Of a DNA stretch of 64,000 bases, positions 26,062-34,845 are shown piece by piece. The notes beneath the pieces were generated by a model that was not told the DNA's origin, did not search any database, and saw only the letters and a list, made by a program, of their open reading frames with translations. Every line of letters starts with the position of its first letter. The first letter of the stretch is position 1. A program made the translations under genes and the position numbers. The DNA is from an uncultured Prevotellaceae bacterium (lineage in GTDB: Bacteria > Bacteroidota > Bacteroidia > Bacteroidales > Bacteroidaceae): assembly GCA_902790625.1 (NCBI GenBank), contig CADASP010000014.1, forward strand, positions 1 through 64,000. Reading direction: 5' to 3'.

Positions 26062-28056
26062 TTATTGATTAATTAATTGTACTAGTATGTCTTCAATATG
26101 ATAACCATTGTTAGCTGTTCCGCCAAAAAGCAATTTGCCATCAAAAAAGGTTTGTTGTGCCGCATTTGGGAAATCACCTTCACAAATGGAATATGATTCG
26201 TTCTCTTTAAAAGAAGAACACATGATAGTGACAAATGTACGGAGCATTTTATTGTCATTTCGCATAGCCATAATTACTTCTTCCCCTTTCTGAACGTAAA
26301 CATATTTACCTTCTGTCAATATTAATCCTTTACTTCTCGGACCATCTTGAGAGACGTTATAAGGTGTACTATAACATGGATAAGCAGACTCGTTTATATC
26401 TACAGGGGCACTACCTATTCCAAAGATGGTTCCACCTAAGAAATAAAGCTGGCCAGCTTCTGAATCTAAACTTTCATCTTGGCGTGATTGGTTAATTGAA
26501 GCCACAATGCCGTCTGAAATGGTGATGCTACCATTAGAGTCGATACCGTCGTTGTCTTCGGAGTTACAATAGACATAGCCGCCGGATATTTCAATGGCGC
26601 GGCCCACATTGATACCATCGTCGAAGGTGTTGCACTCCAGTGTACCGCCGTGGATGAATAGTTCTCCGTTACACTCCACGCCTTCCCCTCCCATGCCCGC
26701 CGTAGTGACGGCGATGTCACCACCGTAAATGTGCAATTCTTCCTCGGCCTTGATGCCTTTGGGGCAACCGAAGCGCTGGTCTTCATCCTCATTGTTTATA
26801 ATGCACTCGTCCTTCGTCTCCACTTTAATGAGTGGTCCGTCCTCGGAACCTTCGATGCCAATGGCGAGAAATTTGCCTGATACGATGCCCTTGCCACCGA
26901 GGCCAGTGCTGAGGCAGGTGATGGTGCCACCCGTGATGTGAAGGGACTCATCTACGGTAATACACTTTGGCGTGTAATAGTCAGAGTCATTTGTTGCTGT
27001 TAGGTAGCTGCCACCATCGCCATGACATTCCATGTTGAGCACCCCACCAGTAATGGCCAAATGTTTGTCCACGGATATGCAGCGTCCTCCTTTACCTGTA
27101 TGCTTCAGGGCTATTTCGCCGCCCTCCATTGTGAAGAGGCTGTCACTTTTGATGAAGGTGCAGTAGGAAGTGTCGCCGTCGGAAATCTTCAAGTCGCCCA
27201 AGGCTTCGCCCTCAATGCGTCCGTTCTTCATTTCAAATTCTTCCTTGGCCTTGATTCCTTTTGTGGCCATCTGCGAAAGGTGTAGACTCACCGTTCCCCC
27301 GATTTGCTTGTACTTGTCGCAATGTATTCCATCTTTTTGTGTGTCTATTATACAGATATTCCCGTCTTCTATGGTGACGTTTTTACTGGAAGCAATAGCG
27401 TATCGATAATTTCCCGTTATATTCAATGTTCCTGAACCCGTGAATGTAAGAGAGCCTTTTGAATAAATACAACCATTTGAGGTATCTGTGCTGTCTGAAG
27501 AATTATAAGTCTGAGCGTCGTTGAGTGTATTCGTTGTTCCATCCGCCAACACTATTTTTGCTTTCTGCTTCTGCTTCAGGTATATGGCACTTCCTACTTC
27601 TGAGGATAGTTGTAAATCAGAAAGTATAAGCGAGCAGGTTGTATCAGCATCAATAATAATGCGCCCATCGCTACAGAGACCTGTAGATAGACAAACAAAA
27701 GTTCTTTTTGAGTTGGAACGCACATTGACTATTGTTCTCTTGGTAAGTACTTCGATATACTCCAAATGGGGGTTACTCACCTCTACATAGTCTTCGTGGA
27801 AGGTTAGCATCAGCGTGTCAGGTAACTCCGCATGGAACATCACCGAATCAGTTGGAACAACTCTTGGGATAGAGTTTCCTTCCGAATAGATGTTAAGCTC
27901 ATAATTACGGGGGACCGTGATTGAATCAATGAGACCAATAGGATAAGCAGATTGGCTACGCTGGTGATAAAACACTAAACTCTCTTGTGCTGAGACTGGT
28001 AAAAAATGTCCCAACACAAAAACTACAAATGATATAGCATAAAGAAACTTATGCAT
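26062..28056 (-). CDS. Secreted beta-helix carbohydrate-binding protein (DUF4353/Cthe_2159-like)
   Basis: The protein has 664 residues and a signal peptide (MHKFLYAISFVVFVLGHFLPVSA). Most of the chain (about 130-560) is made of short rungs such as LHITGGTITCLSTGLGGKGI, FIHGGTLECNTFDDGINV and ITISDGIVASINQSRQDESL. Their Asp-Gly-Ile/Asp-Gly-Ser turns are typical of the carbohydrate-binding beta-helix family whose reference is Clostridium thermocellum Cthe_2159, described as a calcium-dependent pectin/cellulose binder related to pectate lyases. No lyase catalytic set can be claimed. It heads the operon with the two cohesin/dockerin-like proteins. ATG 28056 was chosen because the 60 codons upstream do not look coding and the signal peptide starts here. 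Confidence 0.85.
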   Translation of the reverse strand: MHKFLYAISFVVFVLGHFLPVSAQESLVFYHQRSQSAYPIGLIDSITVPRNYELNIYSEGNSIPRVVPTDSVMFHAELPDTLMLTFHEDYVEVSNPHLEYIEVLTKRTIVNVRSNSKRTFVCLSTGLCSDGRIIIDADTTCSLILSDLQLSSEVGSAIYLKQKQKAKIVLADGTTNTLNDAQTYNSSDSTDTSNGCIYSKGSLTFTGSGTLNITGNYRYAIASSKNVTIEDGNICIIDTQKDGIHCDKYKQIGGTVSLHLSQMATKGIKAKEEFEMKNGRIEGEALGDLKISDGDTSYCTFIKSDSLFTMEGGEIALKHTGKGGRCISVDKHLAITGGVLNMECHGDGGSYLTATNDSDYYTPKCITVDESLHITGGTITCLSTGLGGKGIVSGKFLAIGIEGSEDGPLIKVETKDECIINNEDEDQRFGCPKGIKAEEELHIYGGDIAVTTAGMGGEGVECNGELFIHGGTLECNTFDDGINVGRAIEISGGYVYCNSEDNDGIDSNGSITISDGIVASINQSRQDESLDSEAGQLYFLGGTIFGIGSAPVDINESAYPCYSTPYNVSQDGPRSKGLILTEGKYVYVQKGEEVIMAMRNDNKMLRTFVTIMCSSFKENESYSICEGDFPNAAQQTFFDGKLLFGGTANNGYHIEDILVQLINQ

Positions 28057-28727
28057 AATCTTTATTCGTGGCCTACTCGCTCCCCCAGCCTCGGCTGATT
28101 TGACTAATGTGTATGGAAACAAAAAAGGCATGGGAGAATCTAACCTCTCGCCCATCCCTGGCTTCAGGCCTTCGCATTGCCTCGTATCAAGGATAAGCAA
28201 CGCAGCCAGCCCACGCCGAGTGATTATATACGCCATTCAGAGCTATACATTATTATATATAGCAATGGCGAGGATATAATCTACCCACGCAAGCGTTTCC
28301 GTTGCATTACCTCTGTGATACGATTCAAGTTTGCGAAGTTTGAAGCCACAGAACAGTAACGTCCGTTAAACGCCTTTCCCTTTGGCCTGCCCTACAAACG
28401 GCATCGTTGGCCTCAGGAGTCCAATTGTAAAGTGACGCCGCCCGCCCCCACGTGGAGTGCTGGCTTTGTCGGGCACAAAATTACAAAATTGTTGTGATAG
28501 CGCAAAGAAAAAACAGGAAAAAATTAGAAACAATGATAAAATTATATGATTATCCGCATTCTGCCGTAGACCTTGAAGGGGGGACCACCGCACAATAGCC
28601 GAGGGTACGCTGTATCCCAAGAATGGCAAGATTTACATCGCCGCTGATGATGGCGATTGAGCGAGGGCACGACTTTCTGAAAATTACTTTTTTTCTCTAT
28701 GCTGTATTATTCATTCCCAGTGTTATC

Positions 28728-28848
28728 TACCGCAGAGCGGTCTTTTAAAAACCATATAAAACCAAATAAAACTGACAAAAACATGTTTTATTTGGTTTTA
28801 GAAGATTTGATCATCAATCAAATCGTGTTTTTTAAAAGACGCGAAGCG
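28728..28848 (-). repeat. Dispersed ~130-bp repeat, copy B (inverted relative to copy A)
   Basis: The reverse complement runs from GCTTCGCGTCTTTT through GATTTGAT-TGAT-GATCAAATC to AAAGACCGCTCTGCGGTA, parallel to 1987-2117. The two copies are 26.6 kb apart in opposite orientation. Confidence 0.8.
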
Positions 28849-28884
28849 GAAAGACTGGTTTGGCTGATTCACCACGTTTTTCAA

Positions 28885-28964
28885 TAACCGTAGGGGCAGA
28901 CCTTGTGTCTGCCCGCAAACGGTTTGCCCCACGCGAACGGACACAAGGTCCGTCCCTACGGTTC
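28885..28964. repeat. GTAGGGGCAGACC inverted-repeat element
   Basis: CCGTAGGGGCAGACCTTGTG pairs with CACAAGGTCCGTCCCTACGG around a loop holding CTGCCCGCAAACGG...CGCGAACGGA. A reduced relative occurs near 50078-50106 (CGTAGGGGATAACACGAGGC...GTCCCTACGG). Such elements are widespread intergenic palindromes in Bacteroidota. Confidence 0.8.
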
Positions 28965-29198
28965 GAATACAGTTTTTGAAAGACGCTAAGCGCAATTTGT
29001 GCCAGCGGTCATGAATAATGCAGATTAGAGGAAAGACAAGAATAATATACGGAATCAGCAAACAATTCGCTAAAAAAGTGATGACATGCAGGTGAGCATT
29101 GTTGATGACGAGCGAAATGGGGTGAATTCAGTAGAGGCGGCGCACGACAAATAGGGAGCGGGAGGCACCGCAGAGGGAAAAGGGGCACGCTTTTCAGG

Positions 29199-29285
29199 TT
29201 GGCAGCGGGCGGGGACATGATTGGCAGCGGTCGCTGCCAATGATGGCAGCGAACGCCGCCAATGATGGCAGCGGCCGCTGCCAAC
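29199..29285. repeat. Tandem TGGCAGCGGYCGCTGCCA palindromes
   Basis: Three to four copies of a 22-24-bp unit built around TTGGCAGCGGTCGCTGCCAA, separated by TGA, with variants GGCAGCGAACGCCGCC and GGCAGCGGCCGCTGCC. Each unit can form a stem. Confidence 0.8.
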
Positions 29286-29359
29286 CGAAATTTACAGATG
29301 AATATAGAAAGAGTGGCAAGTGAATTCTTGCTACCAAAGAGCCGCAAGAAATCTTTGTA

Positions 29360-29421
29360 AGAAAGTAGAAATAAAATCAAAGAAACCACAGAATGTCTGG
29401 AAGAGACGATTCTGTGGTTTC
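29360..29421 (-). terminator. Rho-independent terminator of the FAS1-SusCD operon
   Basis: On the minus strand a 13-bp perfect stem (GAAACCACAGAAT / ATTCTGTGGTTTC, 29382-29394 with 29409-29421) is followed by the T-rich run TTTGATTTTATTT. It lies 29 bp past the SusD stop codon. Confidence 0.85.
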
Positions 29422-29449
29422 GGTGATGACTTGCTGACGGGGAATGCTG

Positions 29450-31390
29450 CTATTTGAAGGGGAGATACCAGTTCTTGGGGTCGCTGAGGTCTTTCACTGG
29501 ATTCTTGTATGCGAGTTTGCGGGCCAGCCAAAGGCTACCAAAGTTTCCGCCATAGATGCCAGACTGGTTCTTGTGGCGAGCCAGACGGCAGAGGTCGTAG
29601 AAGCGGGTGCCCTCGAAGGCCAGCTCCAGCGCATACTCGTCGCAGATGAGGTCTTCCACGGCGTTAATGGTGTCTTGGCGGGTGGTGCCCACGGCGATGC
29701 CATACACGTCGGCCAGTTCCTTCATCTTCAGGCCTGCCATGCGCTTAAGCTGATAGGGCGAGGAGTTGGCATGGTAGTTGGTGCCGCCCGGCTTGTTGGC
29801 AGCGTTCACGCCGGGGTAGTCGCTGGCCGCCTTTCCTGCACCGTGGCAATGGATGCCGAAGGCGTCGACGACGGGGAAGAGGACGCTGTTTTCAGGCGAG
29901 AGGAGAGGGTAGGTGGTCTGCAGCTTCTGCCGCGTGTCGTCGGTGATGTAGAGGCAGTAGTAGCCTCCCGACGGGCGTGGGTCGACCAGGTTGGGGCTGA
30001 TGCCGTCTTTCAAGATGGCAAAGGCAGCGTCGGGCATGTCGAGGCGGTTGAAGGCTTCGGCCAGATGGAGCAGGACGGTGCTGGTGCGATAGAGCACAAT
30101 GTTGGCCGTCTTGTACTTGTCGATCCACTGCATGGTGCTGTCTTCGCGCTGTGCCTGATAGAGGCTGTTGCGCAGACGCATGTCGCCCGCCTTCGAGATG
30201 TTGATGCTGTCGTAGAGGTCGGCCGACTTGTTGTCGAAGTAGTAGTAGTACTCGGTGCTGTCGCTGAGCGTGGTAAGCGCGTCGCTGGGCAGCAGCTGAA
30301 TCTCGTCGATGTAAGGCTCGCTCAGGCCCTGCTCGGCATTCTCTTCGGCCGTGGCATAGTAGTTGAATCCGAAGGTGTAGGGCAGCTCGGTGATGGCTCC
30401 GTTTTGGCGGTTGACGGCCATGGGGATGTAGGAGATGATTTCGTCGGAATTGCCATTGCGGAAGATGGTTGCCCATGAGGTGCTTTGCGGCCCGTTGTTG
30501 GGGTCGCTCATAGAGTTGACGTCGGGCAGCTCGTCTTCCATCGACTGTCCGCCTCCGAAGCGTCCTCCACCGCCCAGGCGGCGCTGCGTCATGGTGGCCA
30601 GGAAGTCGCTGCTGGTTTTGTTGGCCACGCGAGTGAGATAGGTGACGTAGTGGCTTGCAGCCATGTGGTAGTTGCCCGTCTCGAGATACATGTCGCCCAG
30701 CACCACATCAACAGGTATGAAGCACTTGCTGGTGAAGATGCGCTTCTGCGTGTTCTCCCAGTTGGGGGCGCCCACATCGTTGGTGCCAAAGTCGGGGGTG
30801 CGCCGCCCGCTATACTGCTCCAGGTCGGGAGCCAAGGCAGCCACGAGCCCATCGAGGTCGAGTTCGGGGAACTGGTTGTTGTCAATCTGCGAGATCTTGG
30901 TCAGTGGCTCGGTGAAGAACGGCACCCGCTCATAGTTGCGCCCCAGCTGCAGATAGGCCCATGCGCGGATGGCCTTCACACCGATATACTCGGGCATCAC
31001 CACATTGACGGAGCCGGTGTAGAGGGTGGTGTCGCGGTGGGCAATGTAGTAGTTGCAGTTGTTGATGACGCGATAGTAAACGTATGCCGAGTCGTACTTG
31101 CATGCCGTGGTGGCCGAGAAATTGGCCAGCTGCCGCAGGTTGTTGTCGGTGTAGAGGGTGGTCTGCACCAAGTCGCCCCTCATCTCGCCGAGGAACACAT
31201 ATTGGTCGGCCAGCTGCTGCATGGCTTGCAGGATGCCGAAGCTATAGAATACGGAGTCGGTCTTGGCCACGATCTCTGGTTCGATGTTTTGGCGCGAGCT
31301 CTCGGTTTCGAGCATGTCGCTGCAGGAAATGAAGAATGAAGAGTGAAGAATGAAGAATGCTGCGGCGAGCAACTTCATCATCATGTTCAT
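29450..31390 (-). CDS. SusD/RagB-family lipoprotein (last gene of FAS1-SusCD operon)
   Basis: The protein has 646 residues. A lipoprotein signal (MNMMMKLLAAAFFILHSSFF-ISC, lipid-accepting Cys23) is followed by SusD-type helical TPR repeats (AIRAWAYLQLGRNYERVPFF, near residue 150) and the SusD C-terminal fold (YALELAFEGTRFYDLCRLAR) ending NWYLPFK. SusD proteins form the lid over the partner SusC channel and bind the incoming ligand at the cell surface. The hydrophobic core of the signal peptide (FFILHSSFFI) is coded by an ATTCTTC heptamer array, so unit gain or loss would shift the frame. Upstream in-frame ATGs (e.g. 31483) lie in another copy of the same array and are rejected as starts. Confidence 0.92.
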   Translation of the reverse strand: MNMMMKLLAAAFFILHSSFFISCSDMLETESSRQNIEPEIVAKTDSVFYSFGILQAMQQLADQYVFLGEMRGDLVQTTLYTDNNLRQLANFSATTACKYDSAYVYYRVINNCNYYIAHRDTTLYTGSVNVVMPEYIGVKAIRAWAYLQLGRNYERVPFFTEPLTKISQIDNNQFPELDLDGLVAALAPDLEQYSGRRTPDFGTNDVGAPNWENTQKRIFTSKCFIPVDVVLGDMYLETGNYHMAASHYVTYLTRVANKTSSDFLATMTQRRLGGGGRFGGGQSMEDELPDVNSMSDPNNGPQSTSWATIFRNGNSDEIISYIPMAVNRQNGAITELPYTFGFNYYATAEENAEQGLSEPYIDEIQLLPSDALTTLSDSTEYYYYFDNKSADLYDSINISKAGDMRLRNSLYQAQREDSTMQWIDKYKTANIVLYRTSTVLLHLAEAFNRLDMPDAAFAILKDGISPNLVDPRPSGGYYCLYITDDTRQKLQTTYPLLSPENSVLFPVVDAFGIHCHGAGKAASDYPGVNAANKPGGTNYHANSSPYQLKRMAGLKMKELADVYGIAVGTTRQDTINAVEDLICDEYALELAFEGTRFYDLCRLARHKNQSGIYGGNFGSLWLARKLAYKNPVKDLSDPKNWYLPFK

Positions 31391-31499
31391 GCTTCTTTTC
31401 CCTGTTAAATTAAAAATGTTCATGATTTTCTCATTTAAAATTTTATGACCACGTTGTGCGGTAACAAATTCTTCATTCTTCATTCTTCATTCTTCACTT

Positions 31500-34400
31500 T
31501 TACAGGTTGATTTTCAATCCAGCAGTGAATGCTCGGCTCTGTGCCAGGTTGCCCGTGTCGATGCCCTGCATCAGCACGCTGCTGCCTGCCGAGAACTCGG
31601 GGTCGGTGCCCAAGTACTTGGAGACGGTGAACAGATTGTGCGCTTCGGCCCAGATGGTGAGTCCCTGCAGCCATGTCCACGAGCCTGGCACGGGCACGCG
31701 ATAGCTCAGTGCGAGGGTCTTCAGACGCAGGTAGCTGCCGTCCTCAATCCATCGGTCGCTGAAGCGGTTGTTCTGCATGGGGTCGCCAAAGGTGGCGCGG
31801 GGGATGTCGGTGTGCTGACCCTCGTAGTGCCAGCGCCCCACCTCGGCCACTTGCTGGTTGTAGAAGTTGCTGCCCGCATTGAGCACCGAGCGCTGATAGT
31901 TGTAGACATCGTTACCCAGCGAATAGTTGAAGCCCAGCGAGAGGGTGAGGTGCTTCCAGTTGACGGTGGCGAAGATGTTGCCGTAGATGTCGGGGTTGGG
32001 GTCGCCGATGATGGTCTTGTCGGCTTCGCCGATGACGCCGTCGCCGTTGAGGTCGGTGAAGTGCACGTCGCCAGCCTTGAAGTCGTGGTGTATGCCGGCA
32101 TTGTCTTCCATGTAGAGATAGCCTCCCTTTCCTGCTGCGCGTGCCTCGGCATCGTCGGCCAGGACGCCCTGCGTCTGGTAGCCCCAGAAGAGCGCTATCG
32201 GTTGGCCAACGGCGGTGACGATGTTGTTGTCGCCATAGATGGAGCTAAACTTGTTGAAGCCTTGCGGCAGCTTGGTGACCTTGTTTTTGTAATGTCCCAT
32301 GCTGGCGCCCACCTCCACATTCCAGTCTTTGCACACCACGGGCTTGAAGGTGACGGTGGTCTCGAAGCCTTCGTTTTGCAGCTCGCCGCCGTTGCTCCAA
32401 TAGAGGTTGATGCCGCCAATGGGGTTGGAGAAGGCTTTCTGCGTGAGCAGGTTGCTGGTGTGGTGGAAGAAATAGTCGAAGCGCACGCCCAGACGGTTGT
32501 GGAGCAGATAGCTCTCCAATCCGAGGTTGAGCTTGCTGGTCGACTCCCACTGAATCTTGTCGTTGCCCACATTGGTGAGCTGCGTGCCGATGGCGTTGTT
32601 GTTGTAGCGCACGGTGGTGAAGCTGGTGCGAGCGGCATAGTTGGAGATGCCGTCGTTGCCACTGATGTCGAATCCAGCGTTGAGGCGCAGATAGTTCACT
32701 CCCACATTCTTGGGGAACCAGTTCTCGTTGGTCATCACCCATCCCAGTTGCACGCTGGGGAAGAGGGCCCACTTCACGCCGAAGAGGCTCAAGGCATCGG
32801 CATCGGAACCAAAGCGGCTGTTGGCCTCGCCCAGCAATGACAGCGTGGCGAAATATTTGTTCATGTAGTTGTAGTCCACATTGCCATACCACTGCATCTG
32901 CCTCCACTCGTCGTTGGCACCCTGTATGTCTTTATATCCTGCCCATCCCAGCGAGGGGTCGTTGTCGCTGGTGGCATTCGAGCTGGCTTGCACGCTCACG
33001 TCGTTGCTGTCGAAGGTGAACGTGTTGAAGCGTGCACCGCCATAGGCAGCCCATGTGTGGCGTCCATTCTGGTAGTTCCAGTCGAGTTGCAGGTTGCCCA
33101 GGAAATTGTTTTCCTTGGCAAACATCGACTGTGTCTTGGCGTAGACGCGGCCCAGGCCAGGCACTGCAAACGACGGCACGTCGGTGCGGGGGCGGAAGTA
33201 GCGCTGTGCGTTGCGGTTGAGGGTGTAGCTGAAGAGCGCCGTGAGTTGCAAGTTGTCGTTGATGATGTACTTCGGCGCCACATGAGCGTTGAAGTAGGTG
33301 TTCTCGGCCTTGTTCTTGTTGTCGCCCTCGGCATAGTCGAGGATGGAAACGGGGTTGGCCAAGCTGTAGGCGTTGTTGTTCTTCAGCTGGTTGAACAGGT
33401 CGTCGGCATCGCTGTAGAGCGACGAGAAACCTCCCTTGCCGCCATTGAGCAGCTGATTGTACTGATAGGGCGACAGCAGCGGCGACTTGATGAGTGCCAG
33501 CGCCGTGGGCGAGACGATGGCCCCCGACGTGAGGTCGGCTGGGAAGCTGTTGTCGAAGACCTTGTTGCTGGTGCGTGCGATGCTGATGTCGAATTTGGTG
33601 CTGAGGTTCCACAGTATCTTGATGTCGGTGTTGAAGCGCACGTTCATGCGGTTGAACGAGTTCTCGCGTGCGGTGTATTGCGCGTCCACATATCCCACCG
33701 AGAGGTTATACATGCCGATGTCGTCGCCACCCTGCACGTTGATGCTGTAGTTCTGCGTCATGGCCGAGTGGTAGACCTCTTTGCCCCAGTCGGTGTCGTT
33801 GTGATACATGTGGTAGTAGAAACCGTTGGGGTCGTCGTTGAGGAATCGGAAGTCGCGTGTGCGCTCCATGATGCCATCGATGGTTCCCATCACCTCGGTG
33901 GCATAGGTGCGATACTGCGTGGCATTCATCATCGTGGGCAGTGTAGGCACGAGGGTGACGCCTGCCGACACATTGGCATCGATGCGCGTGGCCATGGAGT
34001 GTCCGCGCTTGGTGTCGATGAGCACCACACCATTGGCTCCACGGGCGCCATAGAGTGCGGTGGCATTCTTCAGCACGGTGATTTTCTCCACGTCGTCGGG
34101 GGCTATGTTTGCCAGGATGTTGTTGAACTGTCCGTCGTGCAGCGAATAGCGGTCGTGCTGCATGTCGATTTCGATGCCATCGACCACCACCAAGGGTTGC
34201 GATCCGCTGGTGATGCTGTTCAGTCCGCGGATGAACATCGATGCTCCACCGTCGAGTGCTGCCGAGCGCATGATGGTGCGCACGCTGCCACCTAGCTTCT
34301 GACCTATCTCGTTGTCGACGGTCACCCCGTGGCCGTCGATGATGGCTTGCTGCTGGGCTGTGTAGATGGTGCCCTTGCCATACATGGGCACGAAGCGGTC

Positions 34401-34838
34401 GGGCAGCATGGCTATGCGCAATCGCTGGGTGCTGTCGCCAGCGATAATGGCCACCTGCTGGGGGGCATAGTCGGGGGCATGGACATAGAGGGCGGTGGCG
34501 AAGTCGGGGACTTTGATGAGGAAGCTGCCGTCGTCGTCGGTCATGGCTGTATAGCGCACGTGACCCATTGCCTGCAGCTGTATGCCCGACAGGGGCTTGC
34601 CAGTGGCTTGGTCGACGACCACGCCTTGCAGGCTCACTGTGGGATACTTCGACGCGGTAGCCCTGCGCACAGGTTGCTTGATCATTGCTTCCATCTCGTC
34701 TTCTTCTTCATCGTCGTCCTCGTTTTGGGCCATCGCCGGCATTGCCAGAGCGGCCAAGGACAAGGTGCAGAGCAGCAGTCTGCGACTGGATGTCTGCCAA
34801 AGATTAAATAGGATGCTCTTCATATCTTGTTCTTTCAT
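31500..34838 (-). CDS. SusC/RagA-family TonB-linked outer-membrane transporter
   Basis: The protein has 1112 residues. It has a signal peptide (ending ALAMPAMA-Q), a very acidic stretch (EDDDEEEDEMEAM), a carboxypeptidase-regulatory-like domain (about 65-150, LQGVVVDQATGKPLSGIQLQ), a plug (about 170-310; SMFIRGLNSI, PLVVVDGIEI, ITVLKNATALYGARGANGVV) and a barrel to the C-terminus (AFTAGLKINL). It imports ligands captured by its SusD partner, 109 bp downstream. It begins 7 bp after the preceding FAS1 gene. ATG 34838 is used; a further in-frame ATG at 34823 (MKSILFNLWQ) is equally possible, and an upstream GTG at 34844 is less likely. Confidence 0.95.
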   Translation of the reverse strand: MKEQDMKSILFNLWQTSSRRLLLCTLSLAALAMPAMAQNEDDDEEEDEMEAMIKQPVRRATASKYPTVSLQGVVVDQATGKPLSGIQLQAMGHVRYTAMTDDDGSFLIKVPDFATALYVHAPDYAPQQVAIIAGDSTQRLRIAMLPDRFVPMYGKGTIYTAQQQAIIDGHGVTVDNEIGQKLGGSVRTIMRSAALDGGASMFIRGLNSITSGSQPLVVVDGIEIDMQHDRYSLHDGQFNNILANIAPDDVEKITVLKNATALYGARGANGVVLIDTKRGHSMATRIDANVSAGVTLVPTLPTMMNATQYRTYATEVMGTIDGIMERTRDFRFLNDDPNGFYYHMYHNDTDWGKEVYHSAMTQNYSINVQGGDDIGMYNLSVGYVDAQYTARENSFNRMNVRFNTDIKILWNLSTKFDISIARTSNKVFDNSFPADLTSGAIVSPTALALIKSPLLSPYQYNQLLNGGKGGFSSLYSDADDLFNQLKNNNAYSLANPVSILDYAEGDNKNKAENTYFNAHVAPKYIINDNLQLTALFSYTLNRNAQRYFRPRTDVPSFAVPGLGRVYAKTQSMFAKENNFLGNLQLDWNYQNGRHTWAAYGGARFNTFTFDSNDVSVQASSNATSDNDPSLGWAGYKDIQGANDEWRQMQWYGNVDYNYMNKYFATLSLLGEANSRFGSDADALSLFGVKWALFPSVQLGWVMTNENWFPKNVGVNYLRLNAGFDISGNDGISNYAARTSFTTVRYNNNAIGTQLTNVGNDKIQWESTSKLNLGLESYLLHNRLGVRFDYFFHHTSNLLTQKAFSNPIGGINLYWSNGGELQNEGFETTVTFKPVVCKDWNVEVGASMGHYKNKVTKLPQGFNKFSSIYGDNNIVTAVGQPIALFWGYQTQGVLADDAEARAAGKGGYLYMEDNAGIHHDFKAGDVHFTDLNGDGVIGEADKTIIGDPNPDIYGNIFATVNWKHLTLSLGFNYSLGNDVYNYQRSVLNAGSNFYNQQVAEVGRWHYEGQHTDIPRATFGDPMQNNRFSDRWIEDGSYLRLKTLALSYRVPVPGSWTWLQGLTIWAEAHNLFTVSKYLGTDPEFSAGSSVLMQGIDTGNLAQSRAFTAGLKINL

Positions 34839-34845
34839 TTTCACG

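Larger units (their letters stand above)
28057..29449. other. 1.4-kb non-coding region rich in dispersed repeats
   Basis: No gene can be supported. From left to right: an unassigned stretch upstream of the beta-helix gene where no clear -7 box was found; an ATGATTATCCGCA motif (28546-28558); copy B of the 130-bp dispersed repeat (28728-28848); an inverted-repeat element (28885-28964); GGCAGCGG palindromes (29199-29285); and the terminator of the SusCD operon (29360-29421). Confidence 0.7.

Noticed and set aside
28057..28236. 60-residue N-terminal extension of the beta-helix protein
   Set aside because: The extension is not signal-peptide-like, whereas MHKFLYAISFVVFVLG at 28056 is a normal signal peptide.
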